Of a DNA stretch of 64,000 nucleotides, positions 23,401-35,589 are shown piece by piece. The first letter of the stretch is position 1; every line of letters starts with the position of its first letter. This DNA comes from Acanthochlamys bracteata. Taxonomy: Eukaryota > Streptophyta > Magnoliopsida > Pandanales > Velloziaceae. The stretch spans positions 4,216,001 to 4,280,000 of the forward strand of contig CM034130.1 in assembly GCA_019914995.1 (NCBI GenBank), read 5' to 3'. The translations under genes were made by a program, and so were the position numbers. The notes under the pieces are model-generated. The model was not told where the DNA came from, ran no database searches, and worked only from the letters and a program-made list of their open reading frames with translations.

Positions 23401-26400
23401 GTAGGCTGTCTCAGTGTAGTTTTTGAAGCTTGTAGCTTCATATATTTGGTAATCGGCAATCTTCTGTGCATCTTGCCGTGAAAATGTCTAAGTATCTATA
23501 ACGAAGGGTAACAAATAATCAGTTGTTCAGCTACTTCTCATTCTTGTTGCTTTGTTCAGTTAGTTGTATTACCATCTGTATAGTGGCACTTCATGGCATA
23601 TTAAATGCCATAATGTCGTTATTCTTGCTGGATGAACATTTTTTGGGTAAAAACAGGAGCAAACCTGTGACGATCAATTTTCCATTTATGGATGCCCTCT
23701 TCCGTTATACTCTTGTTAGATCACCTAATCCGGGCGGAAAGCATGCTTGAAACACAGAGAACCCCACATTTAATGATAGGCTCCTAGTAGACAGCATTCT
23801 AATTGTAGTATTGTTTACAGAGAGCTATTGTAAGTTGTAACGATGACATTCAGTTGTTGTCTTTCATAGTGTTTGGTGTATTGTACATTCTTCTTCTGTT
23901 GGTATATGTGATCTCAGAAACTGTGAGTGATCACTTTTGTAGTTGTGCAATATGAAGGTCGCTGAAGATGTGGATGACGAAAATGCTCTAGAAAAGAAGT
24001 TTGTTATTGGATGGAAATGCTTGTATTGGATGGGAACTTGTGGTGGTGGTAGTAGTTGTCAATATATGAACTTAAACTACACCTTATTGTTGTTTGGATT
24101 TATGACTTGAATATTACTAATTAGCTATGATTAGCTGAACTAATAAATGGATATGTGATTTACTATTTAGATATGTTGTAATGTTGTAGCTTTTGCGTTT
24201 TTGAATAATAGATCTCGCTTCTTTGTTCATTATAATATAATAGTTATGGTGGCCGTAAATATTCAGGCTTTGTGTTTGTTTGCATCTATTCATATATTAG
24301 TTGGACTACTACTTCATGTTATTAGGATAAGCAGTTATGATGTATCCCTGTAAAAATTTGGTCATTCTTCTTTGAAACCACATTTTCATTATTTTGAAAT
24401 GTCATACCTAATGCCATATTAGGTCTTCTACTATTTCTCGGTAGATTTGACAAATAAATTTGGACTCAGAGTAAAAATAATTCACTAGAATTCAGCAAGC
24501 GCAACTTTGAGCCCTAGGAGTACGAAATAGTAATCCATAAATAACAAAGGACGTACTCTTGCAGCAGATGTAATGCTATAAAAGACTATTGCTCTCTTGC
24601 TTGAGCTTACTTCTTTTTTTTTTTTTTCTTAACTGTTACAAAAAATATTTAAATAAAACAATTATTATAGTTACAAAAATATTAAAGTAAAAAGTTAAAT
24701 AATATATAAAAAAATTTATAAATTTCACAAATATATCTTCCATTATATTGTCAAAGATTTCAGTCATTTTATACTCTTTTTCAGCTTCTTAACTATTAAA
24801 ACCAAACACCCTTTCAACTTTTTTCATAAAATAGCTAATTTTGATCCACCGACTAGCTCCTCTTTAAGAAAAAGTCCACAGCCACTTATAGAAAGAAATA
24901 GAAAAAAAATATCTTTTTTCAAAAAGTTGAAATTTAAAGCTTAGCCAAATGACTATTAAGTCTTGACTTGATGCTGAAACTCAAAACCCACTAAAGACCA
25001 GGTCAGTCTTGACTTAATGCGATTAACTAGGGTAGTGAGGACTGTTAGCCTTTCGACAAATCCCCTTGTTTCAAATGTAGAGTTCCGGTTTCACGATTGC
25101 TCTCTTAGACTGCTATTGAGTAGACTATTCGGAATTAACTTGAATGACTTATATGCTCGCATGATGGAACCCCAACCTAATATGCCTCTAGTTAGAATAC
25201 GAGATAAGCGAGATCAACCAATAGTTATGATATCCCACAAGCAGCATAGAGAAGGAACTCTAGAAGGTCTTAAGAGTCATTCTATAAGGGCATGATATAA
25301 TGAATGGGTAGGTATGAGTGGTATAATATCCGAGCCGATCAATGATGACTACTGCACTTATAAGAATTGCATCAACTGTCTGGTAGGATGAAGTAGGAAG
25401 GAAGTGGCTCTTCACAAGCTTAACACTGCCCCCTTTCTTGTACGTCCCTACTAGTTCTTCCCATTTCCTCAACTCCTTGTCTTTGGCCTGAGTTATGGGT
25501 GTGTTTACTATGGATTAAACTCACCTTTTAAAAATAAGTTTGAAAAATAAAACTGTTAAATAAAAACTAAAATTTTATTTTATTTTGTATTAAAAGTAAT
25601 TTTAAACTTAAATTTTAAATTTTTTATGGATATACTAGTTCAACCAAGAATAGGTCTACTAGTTCAAATAAGACATAGTTCAATCAACTAAATTTTAGGT
25701 TTCAATTTTTTGTGAGAAAGAAGGGCTAGTTTTACAAGGTCTCAATCATTATATGGACCCAATTCTCATTCCATTTATGGGAATTTGATGATTAATTGAA
25801 TTAGGAAGAGGTCATGTTTGAGCATAATTGATCATTCTGTGCCTACCTCTTACTCATAGGAGAACGAAAAATTGGTCCAAAATCTATATTGGTGGATGAA
25901 TATTCAAGAGCATAAGCATTCCTCGTTTACTATGTTCTAAAAAAGAAGAGATGCTTTTTTTTTCTACTTGAGAAAGACGAGCATGATGAAGTGGCTATAC
26001 ATACAAATCTAGTAAAGGAGCAGCATGTTTCAAATAAAAAGAGTAGCATTTTCAGTATGATTTGAGCGAAAATATTGAGTGATACTTTCAGATATACTAA
26101 TTTGACGACAAATAGTGCATTATTTCATTTGAAGGCATCTTTTCAAAATCATTTTGCAACTTTCAAAATTATGTTTTGATAAATCAATTCAAATTTCAAA
26201 ACATATATGCATCAAGAATTAAAGACTATTAGAATTTAGGTAGATATCTAAACCAATAGAAGGAGGTAGCATCTATAGACAATGTGGAAAAATCATAAAT
26301 AGCTGAAGCATTTAATATGAATCTCACAATTAATGGTTGAGCGTCCAGAATCTGTCAGTTGATCTTATTCTTACACGTTTACTTTCATCGCTTATTATGT

Positions 26401-28119
26401 ATTCTTGTGGGTGACTTATTTCTATTTGAATGGCCTTTGAACAGTTTTGAATTGAATCTCGTTTTGACATGGCGGATATTGCTATTCAACATGGATTCTA
26501 GCCAATTGCTCTGTTATTTTTTTTAAAGTTTTAGAGTTAGTCTAAGAACCAGTCAGCTGCTCATTTGCTTGCACCTTTTCCTTCGTGACAGGTGACTAAC
26601 ACTATATGAACAATGGTCTGCAGCTAGCAGATTATTAGCATAAATGATCCTGAATGACGTGGAAAAGCTACCAAAACAATGCTGGTACAGCAACTTATAA
26701 AGCGTGATTAGAACAAACAGTTGGATGCAGTTATTTTGTCATTAGCGACCCACTACTATAATGATTGATGACTGCTGTCTAAATGGTCGCGGATGCATCT
26801 AAAAATCAACTAGTAGAAAAAAAGGTTGTAGATAATTTACGATGGCAGCCATTGGTACTGCCAGTCGCAATTTTCTAAACACACGTACGACCGTCGTTTT
26901 CCCCTTAGTTACCACAATAGCAACCTTTGTCCATTATGTCTCACTTAGATTAAAAAGTAGTAATTTCAAAGTGATTTGTAACACTTGCATTAATAAGATT
27001 GGAACCTTTGGATATGATTTACAAATTTGATACCATACTTCCATAGTTTCTATTAATTTGCACAAGTATTTGTACTCCAACGTAATAGATTATTGATGAA
27101 GGTATAAGATTTAACAACTTATTAGCATAAATCGGAACACTAAATAATATGAAAATTTATTTGAATAATAATGTGCCAGTACAAAACATACCAAATAGCT
27201 TATATCTTCTATCTAAAATAAAAAAATGAGATACTTTGTATAAATACGGCAAACAAGAGTATAACTACTGTAAAACATAACTTATTACACATCTTGTTGC
27301 TAACTCTTTTAGCTCAATTGACATAATTAGAAGTATTAAATTGACAATTTATACCATTAGATATATTACATTCCCTAGTACTATTATTCACACAAAATTG
27401 AATATATCTACGTATAATTCAGTGCATCAATTAATACTTCAAAAATTTTAAATTGCATAGGTCGACTAATGATTTGAAGCTTTAGCAACATGCTATATCA
27501 AAATCTTAGGTTACATCTAATGGTTTAGAATTTGTGAACAAATTTATATTAATTAGTTTAAATAATTAAATTATTTATATATACCGTGACCATTATGGAT
27601 ACAAGTCACTTGTTTGTAGTATCAGCCTCCAGGGAGTGTATAATTACTGTTCATTAATAGCTACAGCAACCATGAACTGTTGCTGGTGGTAACTATAATT
27701 GCGACTAGTGAGTTTATCCGTCGCAGATATGTTAAAGAAAATTAATTTTAAAATAGCTTGTGATAGATATTTTAATAAGGTTGGAACTGTTGGAAGTTTG
27801 ATTACCATATTGAAGTTTTAGATAATTTATATAATTTTATTCTCCTTCACAAGATACTTAATGGAATTAGATACTAGCAACTGGATAGTCACTGTCGTGG
27901 ATAAACGCGACTCCTAGCAGTTTGAGAACATTCACAACCGCAACATACCAGAATAGATGTATAGATAACATGACTAGAGTGATAGCACATAATAGTGCAC
28001 AATTTTATACATCATTTGAATATTATTTGTTATGCTTATAATCTAAATTATTAATTTTTTTTGGATTTAAGGTAAAGTAGAAAAATGATAAAGAAAACAT
28101 GAAAGAAAGAAGCAAATGA
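23401..28119. other. Gene-poor intergenic DNA with old TE relics
   Basis: No gene is recognised over 4.7 kb. A short exon-like open segment at 23657-23749 follows AAAACAG and encodes a peptide with INFPFMDALFRY before a stop; its identity is unknown. An unrecognised open frame of 92 codons lies at 25017-25295. Segments near 24620-24960 and 26740-27950 carry scattered inverted or subterminal-like motifs (GTCGCGGA, TTGCGACTAG, ACGCGACTC) that suggest decayed class II elements. Confidence 0.3.
25497..25640. mobile_element. Truncated Tourist-like MITE relic
   Basis: Begins GGGTGTGTTTACTATGG after TTAT and continues with AAACTCACCTTTTAAAA, closely resembling the left part of the MITE at 1781-2037. 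The opposite end was not found, so it is an incomplete copy. Confidence 0.4.
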
Positions 28120-29463
28120 AACCAAAGTGAAGTTATTGGGCCCAACATCTAGGCCAACGAGAGAGATAAAAGAAATAATGAATGACGATTATCATGGGCT
28201 AACAGCGAGTTTATGAAGCTATTTTACTTTCTCCCTTTTGAGTTCAGACCAGGACGAAGCAAATAAAATTCCTAGCCATCCATCAGCGAGGGACTCTTGG
28301 GAGGACGGCTATTCACACACAGCTACGTGATCCACACTGGGAAAAGTCTTTCTTCTTTTCTTTCCATCTTTATTTATTGATTTTGAGGTGAAGCGAATTT
28401 CTTCTCTAGAGAGGGATTTTTACGATGAACAAGAATAGGGGATTCGGATTGGCTACCGAGAAATTTGGGGGGTGTTTTGTTTTGCATTTGTCTTATTTTG
28501 ACGAGTGGGATTCCTAAGGAAATTTGGGAAGCTATAAAGGGGTGTAGGACAGATAAGGGGGAGAGCGGACAAAGGTGAACAGAGGGCCGAAGTAGATCCA
28601 GAACGAATATCAGAGTAGGAATTGGAACAGGATAGGTAAACAGAGCTCGACGGCAGACCGGCAGCAAGCATCCAAATTTGATTTTCTTCCAGCCTTATGT
28701 TTCTTTCAATGATATGACTGCTTGTATTATTAATTGTGATAAAACCCTAGTTGAATATGTTTGAGTTCTTGAACATGTGGTGAGAAGTAATTCTTGAATG
28801 CATTGTTGTTAATCTTTATGTTAACTGAAATTTAGACTTTGAATTTAAATGCTTAATCAATATTGAATTTGAAATTTGAATTATTTGTTAAATTTTGTTT
28901 GCGGGAACCAATCAAAATATAAATGATCCTAGGATTAATAAATATTATTATTATTTTTTAAATGAAAGATAATATTATTGCATGATTTATGATTTGGAAA
29001 TCCATTTCTGATTTAATTCTAAACTCGACTAAAGTTAGAACAAATTAGAGATAGGTGATTCTATATTGGATCAAGTTAGAATCATAATTTGAAATTTGAT
29101 CTAAGGATTGGATAAATGTATTATGTACAAAATTTTCACATTAGTCAATATCAAAACTCACAATTGTTTTAAAATTCAAGCCAAGGATACTAGCGATGGA
29201 TTATAGAATTTCAGTTATTCTATCATCTCTATTTACTAAAAGTTTCACTGTTTGAGTATTTGATTTTGGTTTCTATACGTATTTGTAGTTTTGATTAACA
29301 ATCTTTATTCTATTATATACTTTGTGAGATTGGTTTGAGTTATAGTTAGCTTTTATCCCTGTGGATCGAATCTGTTATTTGGTATACGGTAGACGACAAT
29401 CGTGCACTTACGGAATAAACTAGAATAGAATTTCTAGGTTTTCTTGAGATTTTAGCTTCATCA
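28120..29463 (+). mobile_element. 5' LTR of second Athila/Tat-like Gypsy element
   Basis: The right edge ...TTTAGCTTCATCA sits just before a decayed primer site. The segment from about 28870 matches, in inverted orientation, the LTRs at 4100 and 10808 (for example the block around AACAAATTAGAGATAGGTG and GGATCGAATCTGTTATTTGG). A TATA candidate CTATAAAGGGG lies at 28532. The left limit is approximate; a length near 1.3 kb fits the copy at 4100. Confidence 0.55.
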
Positions 29464-29469
29464 AGTTCT

Positions 29470-29484
29470 TAGCACCATTGTAGG
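29470..29484 (+). other. Decayed primer binding site
   Basis: TAGCACCATTGTAGG, seven bases inside the LTR, corresponds to TGGCGCCATTGCCG of the element at 10788 with substitutions typical of CpG and CpNpG decay. Confidence 0.55.
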
Positions 29485-29589
29485 AAATTATTTTTGCTTA
29501 ACTTTGATTTATTTTAGTCTCTCTTAGAAAATTTGGGTTTTGCTTGAAATTTGCATTTAGAGCATTTTAGCATTTGCATTGCACTTTTA

Positions 29590-31420
29590 GGTTTTTTCAT
29601 TAGTGCATGATAACTCACTCTCGAACTTGAGAGAACTTAAGACAACTGTTACGAGGTCAATCATCTCGTAAATTTGGTCTTGAACTTGAGAGAACTGTTA
29701 CGAGAATTACACATGAGCATAGAAATCAGCTGAACATAATGGACCGAGACCAAGAAATTGATCATCTATGTAGACTTTTGAGAACATATTCTCTTCCCGA
29801 AAGCAGTTGTATGCCTTCTTCTTGCATTACTTTACCGGACATAATTGCCTTACATTTTGAACTCAAACCTTCCATGATTCAACTTCTCCCTTCATTCTAC
29901 GTGTAAACAAATTATGAGGGTCCTTATCTTCATGCTAAGAATTTTTATGAAATCTATACAACTTTGAAGATTAATGGAGTCTCAGATGAAGAAATTCGAC
30001 TTCATCTCTTTCCTTTTTTTATTAAAGGAGAAAGCAAATGCGTAGTTTAATACTTTTGAGGCACAATCCATCTAAACTTGGGATCGGTTGTCGTAGAAAT
30101 TCTTACAAAAGTTCTATCTTACGCAGAAAACCCAAGCCTTACATAAGGAAATTAAGAACTTCTAGCAGAGAGAAGGTGAGTTATTCTTTGAGGCATGAAA
30201 TCCTTTTAACGATCTATTATAGAAGTGTCCTCACCATGGTTTTTAAAGAAGAGAACATTTTTATGAGGGTGTCTTACATCAGAGTAGGCAAATTATAGAT
30301 GCTGATTATGGTGGTGTTCTGACGGTAAAACTGAGAAAGAAGTATTTGAATTATTCGAGCGACTTAGTGCTAATTCTCAATAGTGAGATTATATAAGAGA
30401 TCGTGGAGTAGGAAAGAGGGGTGTATCAGATAGGTTTCTCCAATAGTGTTGATGCAAATTTTGATACTTTAGAGAAGAGTTTGACATGATTATCAATCTG
30501 GCGTCCAAAGGTTATAGAAGAGAGGATTGTGAAATTTGTGCTTAACATTGATCATAAGACTCGTAATTGTCCTTGAATGGCTCATATCCATAATTTGTAC
30601 GGGAACAAGCCAATCAAATTAGCAATTATCAAAAATCTAGGAATGATCCTTTTTCTAATACTTATAATCATGGTTGGAGATATCTTCCTAACTTTTCATT
30701 GTCAAACAATAAGAATTTACAAAATCTAATTTCTAAACCTTGGCAAGCATAAGCACCCTTTCAAACTGAACCTACTAAGGAAACAATCGATATATTGCAA
30801 CATCTCATGTAGATGCAATATTAGATTGATTTTCAAAACTCTACAAATGAACCCCTCTTCAACTTGAAACCTTCCAGCATGTGACTCAACAAGTTATTTC
30901 AAAGGTTGAGACACAAGTTAGATAGATTGCATCTCATCTCAGTGAATATGAGAGAGGCAAATTTCCTAGCAACTCGAACTCAATCTAGAAATTATGAAGT
31001 TGCCAAAGCCAAGCTATCGTGATACTTAGAAATGGCAAAAAAGTTGACAATGAGGTGACAGATGTAGATACTGAATCTTCAAATCTCATTTTTCTTCGCT
31101 CCTCATGTCTTCTAAGAAGGAGGATCAGTTAAAGGATTTTATGGAGATGTTTAAAAAGATGGAAATCAGTATAGCTATGTCAATTGTAATTAAGCAAATT
31201 CCAACGTATGCTAAGTTGAATTGGGGAGCGAGCATAAATTTCATACCGTATTCAGTGTATATTAAACGTAGATTGGATAAACTCTCCAACCTCTATGACT
31301 TCGCAACTTGCTGATCGTTTAGTAAAGATGCCTAGTGGTATCTTGAGGATGCATTACTGGAAGTTGTTGAATTCATCAAGCACGCTGATTTTGCTGTGCA
31401 AGAAGGTTATAAAAAATAAT
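29590..31420 (+). pseudogene. Gypsy gag-protease remnant (Athila/Tat-like)
   Basis: Plus-strand frames show MDRDQEIDHLCRL (29740), LKPSMIQLLPSFY and LKINGVSDEEIRLHLFPF (29863-30015), a CEIC-type knuckle near 30533, then EDQLKDFMEMFKKMEI (31120-31167) and IPTYAKLNW (31198-31224), which is the stretch leading into the aspartic protease in these elements, and DALLEVVEF near 31350. Numerous stops and frame changes make it a pseudogene. It is closely related to the gag at 10020-10620. The element stops at about 31420 where minus-strand florendovirus sequence begins; RT, integrase and the 3' LTR are not found in the window. Confidence 0.75.
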
Positions 31421-31429
31421 CTTAGACTA

Positions 31430-32250
31430 GCCACTTGTTTCTCAACACAAGTGGCTACTATTTCTACTATTTTTTTAGCACGAGTAGCTACTGTTCCTAC
31501 AGTTTGTTTTGTCTTCTTAGCAGGTTTGAGGTTCTTTGTTAGATATAATTTAGCCTTACATTTTTGAGTTGTCTACCTAAATTTGCTTTTTTATTGAGAA
31601 GCTGTGCTCTTTCTTGTCTGGGATATGCTACCATGTCATTAAGATTTTTAACTGTTTCTACTGAAGTGGTATAATGATCACAGAAGATGACCTTTTCTGA
31701 AGTGTCCTTAGCGATCTTGTAAGAAATTTGTGGATCTATATGTGCAGTTCTTAATGATGGAGATAAATAAAAACTTTATGCTTAGACGATCTCTGGCTGA
31801 ACCTAATACTTCTATGAATGATTGATACCTACGTATGATGCATTGGGAAGGTCGTTATGCTTTCTAAAACTTCTACTCATGTATGAAAAACTCATGGTAG
31901 TCGACATCTAAATACCACATAAAATGAAAAATTCCTTTTCTCATGCACAAAATGATATATAAGTGCATTCATACTTGCTAAAAAATACTTCTGCTTATAT
32001 TTCTAGAAAGCTTGCCATAAATTATCTTATAAACATTGTTTTTCTTTGGATAAACTCATTTCTTGTCTATCTAAAGGTCTAAAAGTGATATTGTTAGGAG
32101 GAAAACTAATTAATTTATGCTTACCGAGAAGAATCTTTTCTAAGTTATTATATAGAATAGAAGTCTAAAGGCTAGATCTTTGTACTGGATTAGTGGCGTT
32201 CTGAAAACTAGTTCTTACTACTTGCATTGGCGAAATTTTTGGTGGAGGCT
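31430..32250 (-). pseudogene. Region after RNase H, possible florendovirus ORF2 remnant
   Basis: Minus-strand frames give low-complexity, Lys/Gln/Asn-rich peptides with heptad-like spacing (for example RQERAQLLNKKANLGRQLK near 31590), broken by stops. Position downstream of RNase H is where florendoviruses carry a second ORF of unknown function. I do not recognise the sequence; placement is the only argument. Confidence 0.35.
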
Positions 32251-32269
32251 ACATTTGTAGAAAGATAAG

Positions 32270-32700
32270 GGGTTAGAAATCTACTATGAATATCTGCTAG
32301 CGTATTATCTTTACCTTTAATATGTTCTATTTCTATTCGCAAAAAATTATTGTTAATTTATTTATAAAATTAGGCCATTTTTTCATTCATCTTATTATAA
32401 AACTTAACTATAGCTTCACAATCAGTTCTAAGAATTATTTCTGGTTTTGATAAAATAAATAACCTAAATGCATCTAATGCATAATTAATAGCTAATAATT
32501 CAGATTCAATACTGATCTATTTCTCTTTACTTTATATTGACCGCTACTGTATCTAACCACTTTCTTTAGTATTTTTAGGGGAATATTTACTCAATTTTGC
32601 TAATAGAAATGATCCCCAACCAAGATGAGGACCATCAGTTTCAATAATAAGATTATCTTATTCTAATAGTAATTCTAGAGGTAGTATATGTTTTATAAGT
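32270..32700 (-). pseudogene. Florendovirus RNase H remnant
   Basis: Minus-strand frames include IETDGPHLGWGSFLLAKL (about 32600-32655), ESELLAINYALDAF (about 32465-32510), ILRTDCEAIVKFY (about 32400-32440) and IEHIKGKD (about 32310-32330). These correspond to the successive acidic catalytic positions of caulimovirid RNase H, which degrades the RNA of the RNA:DNA hybrid. Several frame changes disrupt it. The first Asp (ETDG) and the central TDCEA residues remain visible. Confidence 0.8.
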
Positions 32701-33192
32701 CCGGAAGAGGCATTACTAACCACTCAAAATATCCTTCTGGACTAGTAAAAGCTGTCCAGGGAATACTATCTTCATGCATTCTAATTTGCCAAAACCTGAC
32801 TTACAATCAAACATACTAAATAATATTCTCTCCTTTATTCTTTCTAACAATTCATTTTTATTAGGAATAAGATTTCCATCATCTATTGTATTATCATTTA
32901 ATCTTTTATAATTTATCACCATTCTAGATTTTTCTCTTACTATTTAACTATGATTTCATACTAAGGCTAGTGATCTATGAGGACTTTCTGGTCTTCGTAT
33001 TACTCCTAATTTAAGTAATTCTTCTTTATGCATCTTAAAATCTTTTCTATCTACTTCAGATGCTTCTATTGTTCCTCCTTTAATAACTAAATTCTCATTC
33101 AATAACCTTAAATGACAACATGCTTTTTCTTTTATACCAATATTTTTGTATGTCTTCTCTTATAATTTCTAATTTTTCTAACTTAGAAATTA
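32700..33192 (-). pseudogene. Florendovirus reverse transcriptase remnant, catalytic core deleted
   Basis: The minus strand has an ESPHRSLALV block (about 32965-33000), then an open frame at 32922-32716 with MVINYKRLND, IPNKNELLERI and SMFDCKSGF (the motif A Asp is in FDCKSG), continuing out of frame to a GYFEWLVMP block near 32710. The next recognisable residues already belong to RNase H, so the segment with the YxDD box, thumb and connection is gone. The junction lies near 32705. The sequence 5' of 33192 continues on the other side of the solo LTR at 34646. Confidence 0.85.
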
Positions 33193-33197
33193 GCTGT

Positions 33198-34640
33198 TGT
33201 TAGGTTTTTCCTGTAAGATTAACTCAAGAGGGAAGGGATGAATTGAGTTAGTCAATAAAAATTTTCGTCAAGCTTAGTTATCCTACTGGTAGCAGGCTTA
33301 CAGCCAGCTGTGTCAATTCTGTAACCTGCAGACAAAGAGAGTTAAAGTGTTTACTGACATATTTAAAAAAGATAGTACTCAGGATATTTAACGTGGTTCG
33401 GCAAACCCCTTTGCCTACATCCACAGTCGCTCTATCACCAGAGCCAAAACTTCACTAAACTTTTAATAAGCTATAAATACACCAAGAGCAAAGTGCTTCA
33501 CCAAGCACACTTATTCTTACCGGGTTTCTTCACCAAGACAACCCCTAACAGCCTACTGGACACATCTGTCCCTCTGGCTAATTTGCTAGCTATTACAAGG
33601 TCTAAGAACTTTCACCAAGCTCCACCTGAGCTTTCTTTTCCAGTGTCCGCAGCACCACCTTCACAAAGTCAGTAATAGGTTACAAGAAAATAAACAGAAA
33701 TTGAGCACAGGATCTATCTCATTAAGATTATGTGTTCATGAAGTGTTTCTAATGAGATGATCAGAGAGGTTGCTGAGAGAGATTTCTTCAGTGTGATCAG
33801 CAGCAAGATTTTTGTTGTTTGCGTAGAGTAGTAGTGTTCTTGTATGTCTCTGTTTTTCTTGTATACTCTCTCTCTTCTTTTTCTTTGTTGCTCTGTCTCC
33901 CTTCTTATAGTGTTTCGTCTCTGTGCAAGAACCGTTGAAGAACGTTGCCGTTTGCGCTCTTTTCCATTGGTGGTTCTTCATGTCAGAAAGGGAGCAGATT
34001 TGCCCAGCGGTTAACCAACCGCTTCCTTAATTGCTTTCGGTTGTCTTTTGTGCAATGTCTCCATATCATTAAATGCATTGTAAAAATTTGAATTTGCCGC
34101 CAGTGATTATAAGCTGAATTTTGCTAAGTTGCTGTCTGAAATAAAAGAGCTGAGTTGGCTTATCCATATTTAATGCATTGCTGGTTGACTGCTTGATTTG
34201 ATTAGAGATCTTGACTTGTATAATGTGCATTCTTCCCTTGATTATAGAGCTTTCCCTTTCTGTGAAAAAGAAGATGATTTTTGCTCGTTGTAGATCTTCT
34301 ATTTGAATTGCTTTAGTGCGTTGTGAGTCTAGAGGATTTTTTAAGCAAGGAAAATTTTGTTACCGTTGAACCCAAAGCTCTGTTTCGAAACAGAGAAGTC
34401 TTCTTGTGCTTCAGTGGTTAAGCAGCTGATTGTAATGTGACTATGGCATCCTCTGTTCCGTATGCTGTTTAATTTGTAGAGGCATAATAGTTGGTTGCAT
34501 GATGGCTGTTATTGTCTGCTGTAAATAAAATGATCTTTGTTTGTCTAATCCTGCAAAACTTGATTTCAGATTATTAGTTTAATATAAATCATAATTTTTA
34601 ATTCTTTATTATCATCAAAATTGTCTTTATGGTTCCAACA
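33198..34640. mobile_element. Solo LTR (Copia, SIRE-like) inserted in the florendovirus
   Basis: A 1443-bp segment begins TGTTAGG and ends CCAACA, and is flanked by the perfect 5-bp duplication GCTGT (33193-33197, 34641-34645). It contains GTGGTTCGGCAAACC followed by CCTACATCCACAG (about 33390-33427), a block I associate with SIRE-type Copia LTRs, and a TATA candidate (GCTATAAATACACC at 33470). No internal region remains, so it is the product of LTR-LTR recombination. Orientation is probably plus from the TATA box. The open frames inside are leader-like and not genes. Confidence 0.85.
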
Positions 34641-34819
34641 GCTGTGTTAAACTTGTTTCTTTCATTGAATTATATGTTAACTATAAGGGTTCTCCTATAA
34701 ATTCTAAAGATTCTAATTGATCTATATCTGTTAAAGCCTCTTCTAATTGAGAAAGATATTCATGTATTGCTGTATGAGGTTCTTCCAATTCTTTTGTAGA
34801 TTCTCCTAATTGACACTAG

Positions 34820-35357
34820 TGGGGGTGGCAAATTTCGACCCGACCTGAAAAGGTCGGGTTCGGATCAAGTCTTAGTCGGGTTCGGATTGATTTTGGATTG
34901 ACCCGAAAATGACCTGAAAAATTTAAACGGATTCGGGTCGACCCGTTTAACCCGTATAACTATTTATATAGTATATACTACTTAATAATTAAAAAATAAT
35001 AGCAAAAAATTTGAATTTAATTTGTATATATATATTTTTAATTTATCTTAATACTAACTAATTTTTATTTAATTCATAAATTTTGTCAAAATTAATATTT
35101 TTTTAAAATATATTATAATTAATAATATATATATATATATATATATATGATTAAAAATTAATATTTATAATTTTTATTTAATAATTTAATTTTTAAATGG
35201 GTCGATCCGAGTTCGATCCGATTATAAATAGGTTGGGTTAGAGTTGACAATTTTGACCCATATAAATAAATGGGTCGGGTTAGGATTGAATAATTTTGAT
35301 TCGGTTATTATATGGGTCGACCCAGAACCGACCCATGAATCCATATTGCCACCCCTA
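34820..35357. mobile_element. Non-autonomous hAT element, copy D, inside the florendovirus
   Basis: A 538-bp element with ends TGGGGGTGGCAA and TTGCCACCCCTA and the perfect 8-bp duplication GACACTAG (34812-34819, 35358-35365). Same family as copies A-C but with a shorter AT-rich middle that includes an (AT)n run at about 35127-35148. It separates the virus protease from the RT-proximal sequence. Confidence 0.92.
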
Positions 35358-35589
35358 GACACTAGCCCTGCCCTGTCTAGGACAAGGAAAAAGTTTTTCT
35401 TGAGTTGTTAGTTTTTGTTGTTGAAAAAGATGTACCATACGCACCACGCTTTTTGGCGTACTTTGATGTAGGGTTAGTTGGACTAACTAAGGAATGTCTA
35501 TGTAATAGAAAAAATCGTTAGCTAGAGTAACACTACCATTATCTTTTAATAAAAAGGAAAACCTAAAATTACATTATGCTTTAAGCTTA

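Noticed and set aside
26740-27960. CACTA element with both ends
   Set aside because: AACTAGTAGAAAAAAAGG at 26815 resembles a CACTA end, but no inverted partner or target duplication was found.
33736-33981. 81-codon minus-strand ORF
   Set aside because: It lies wholly inside the solo LTR with target duplications and shows no domain.
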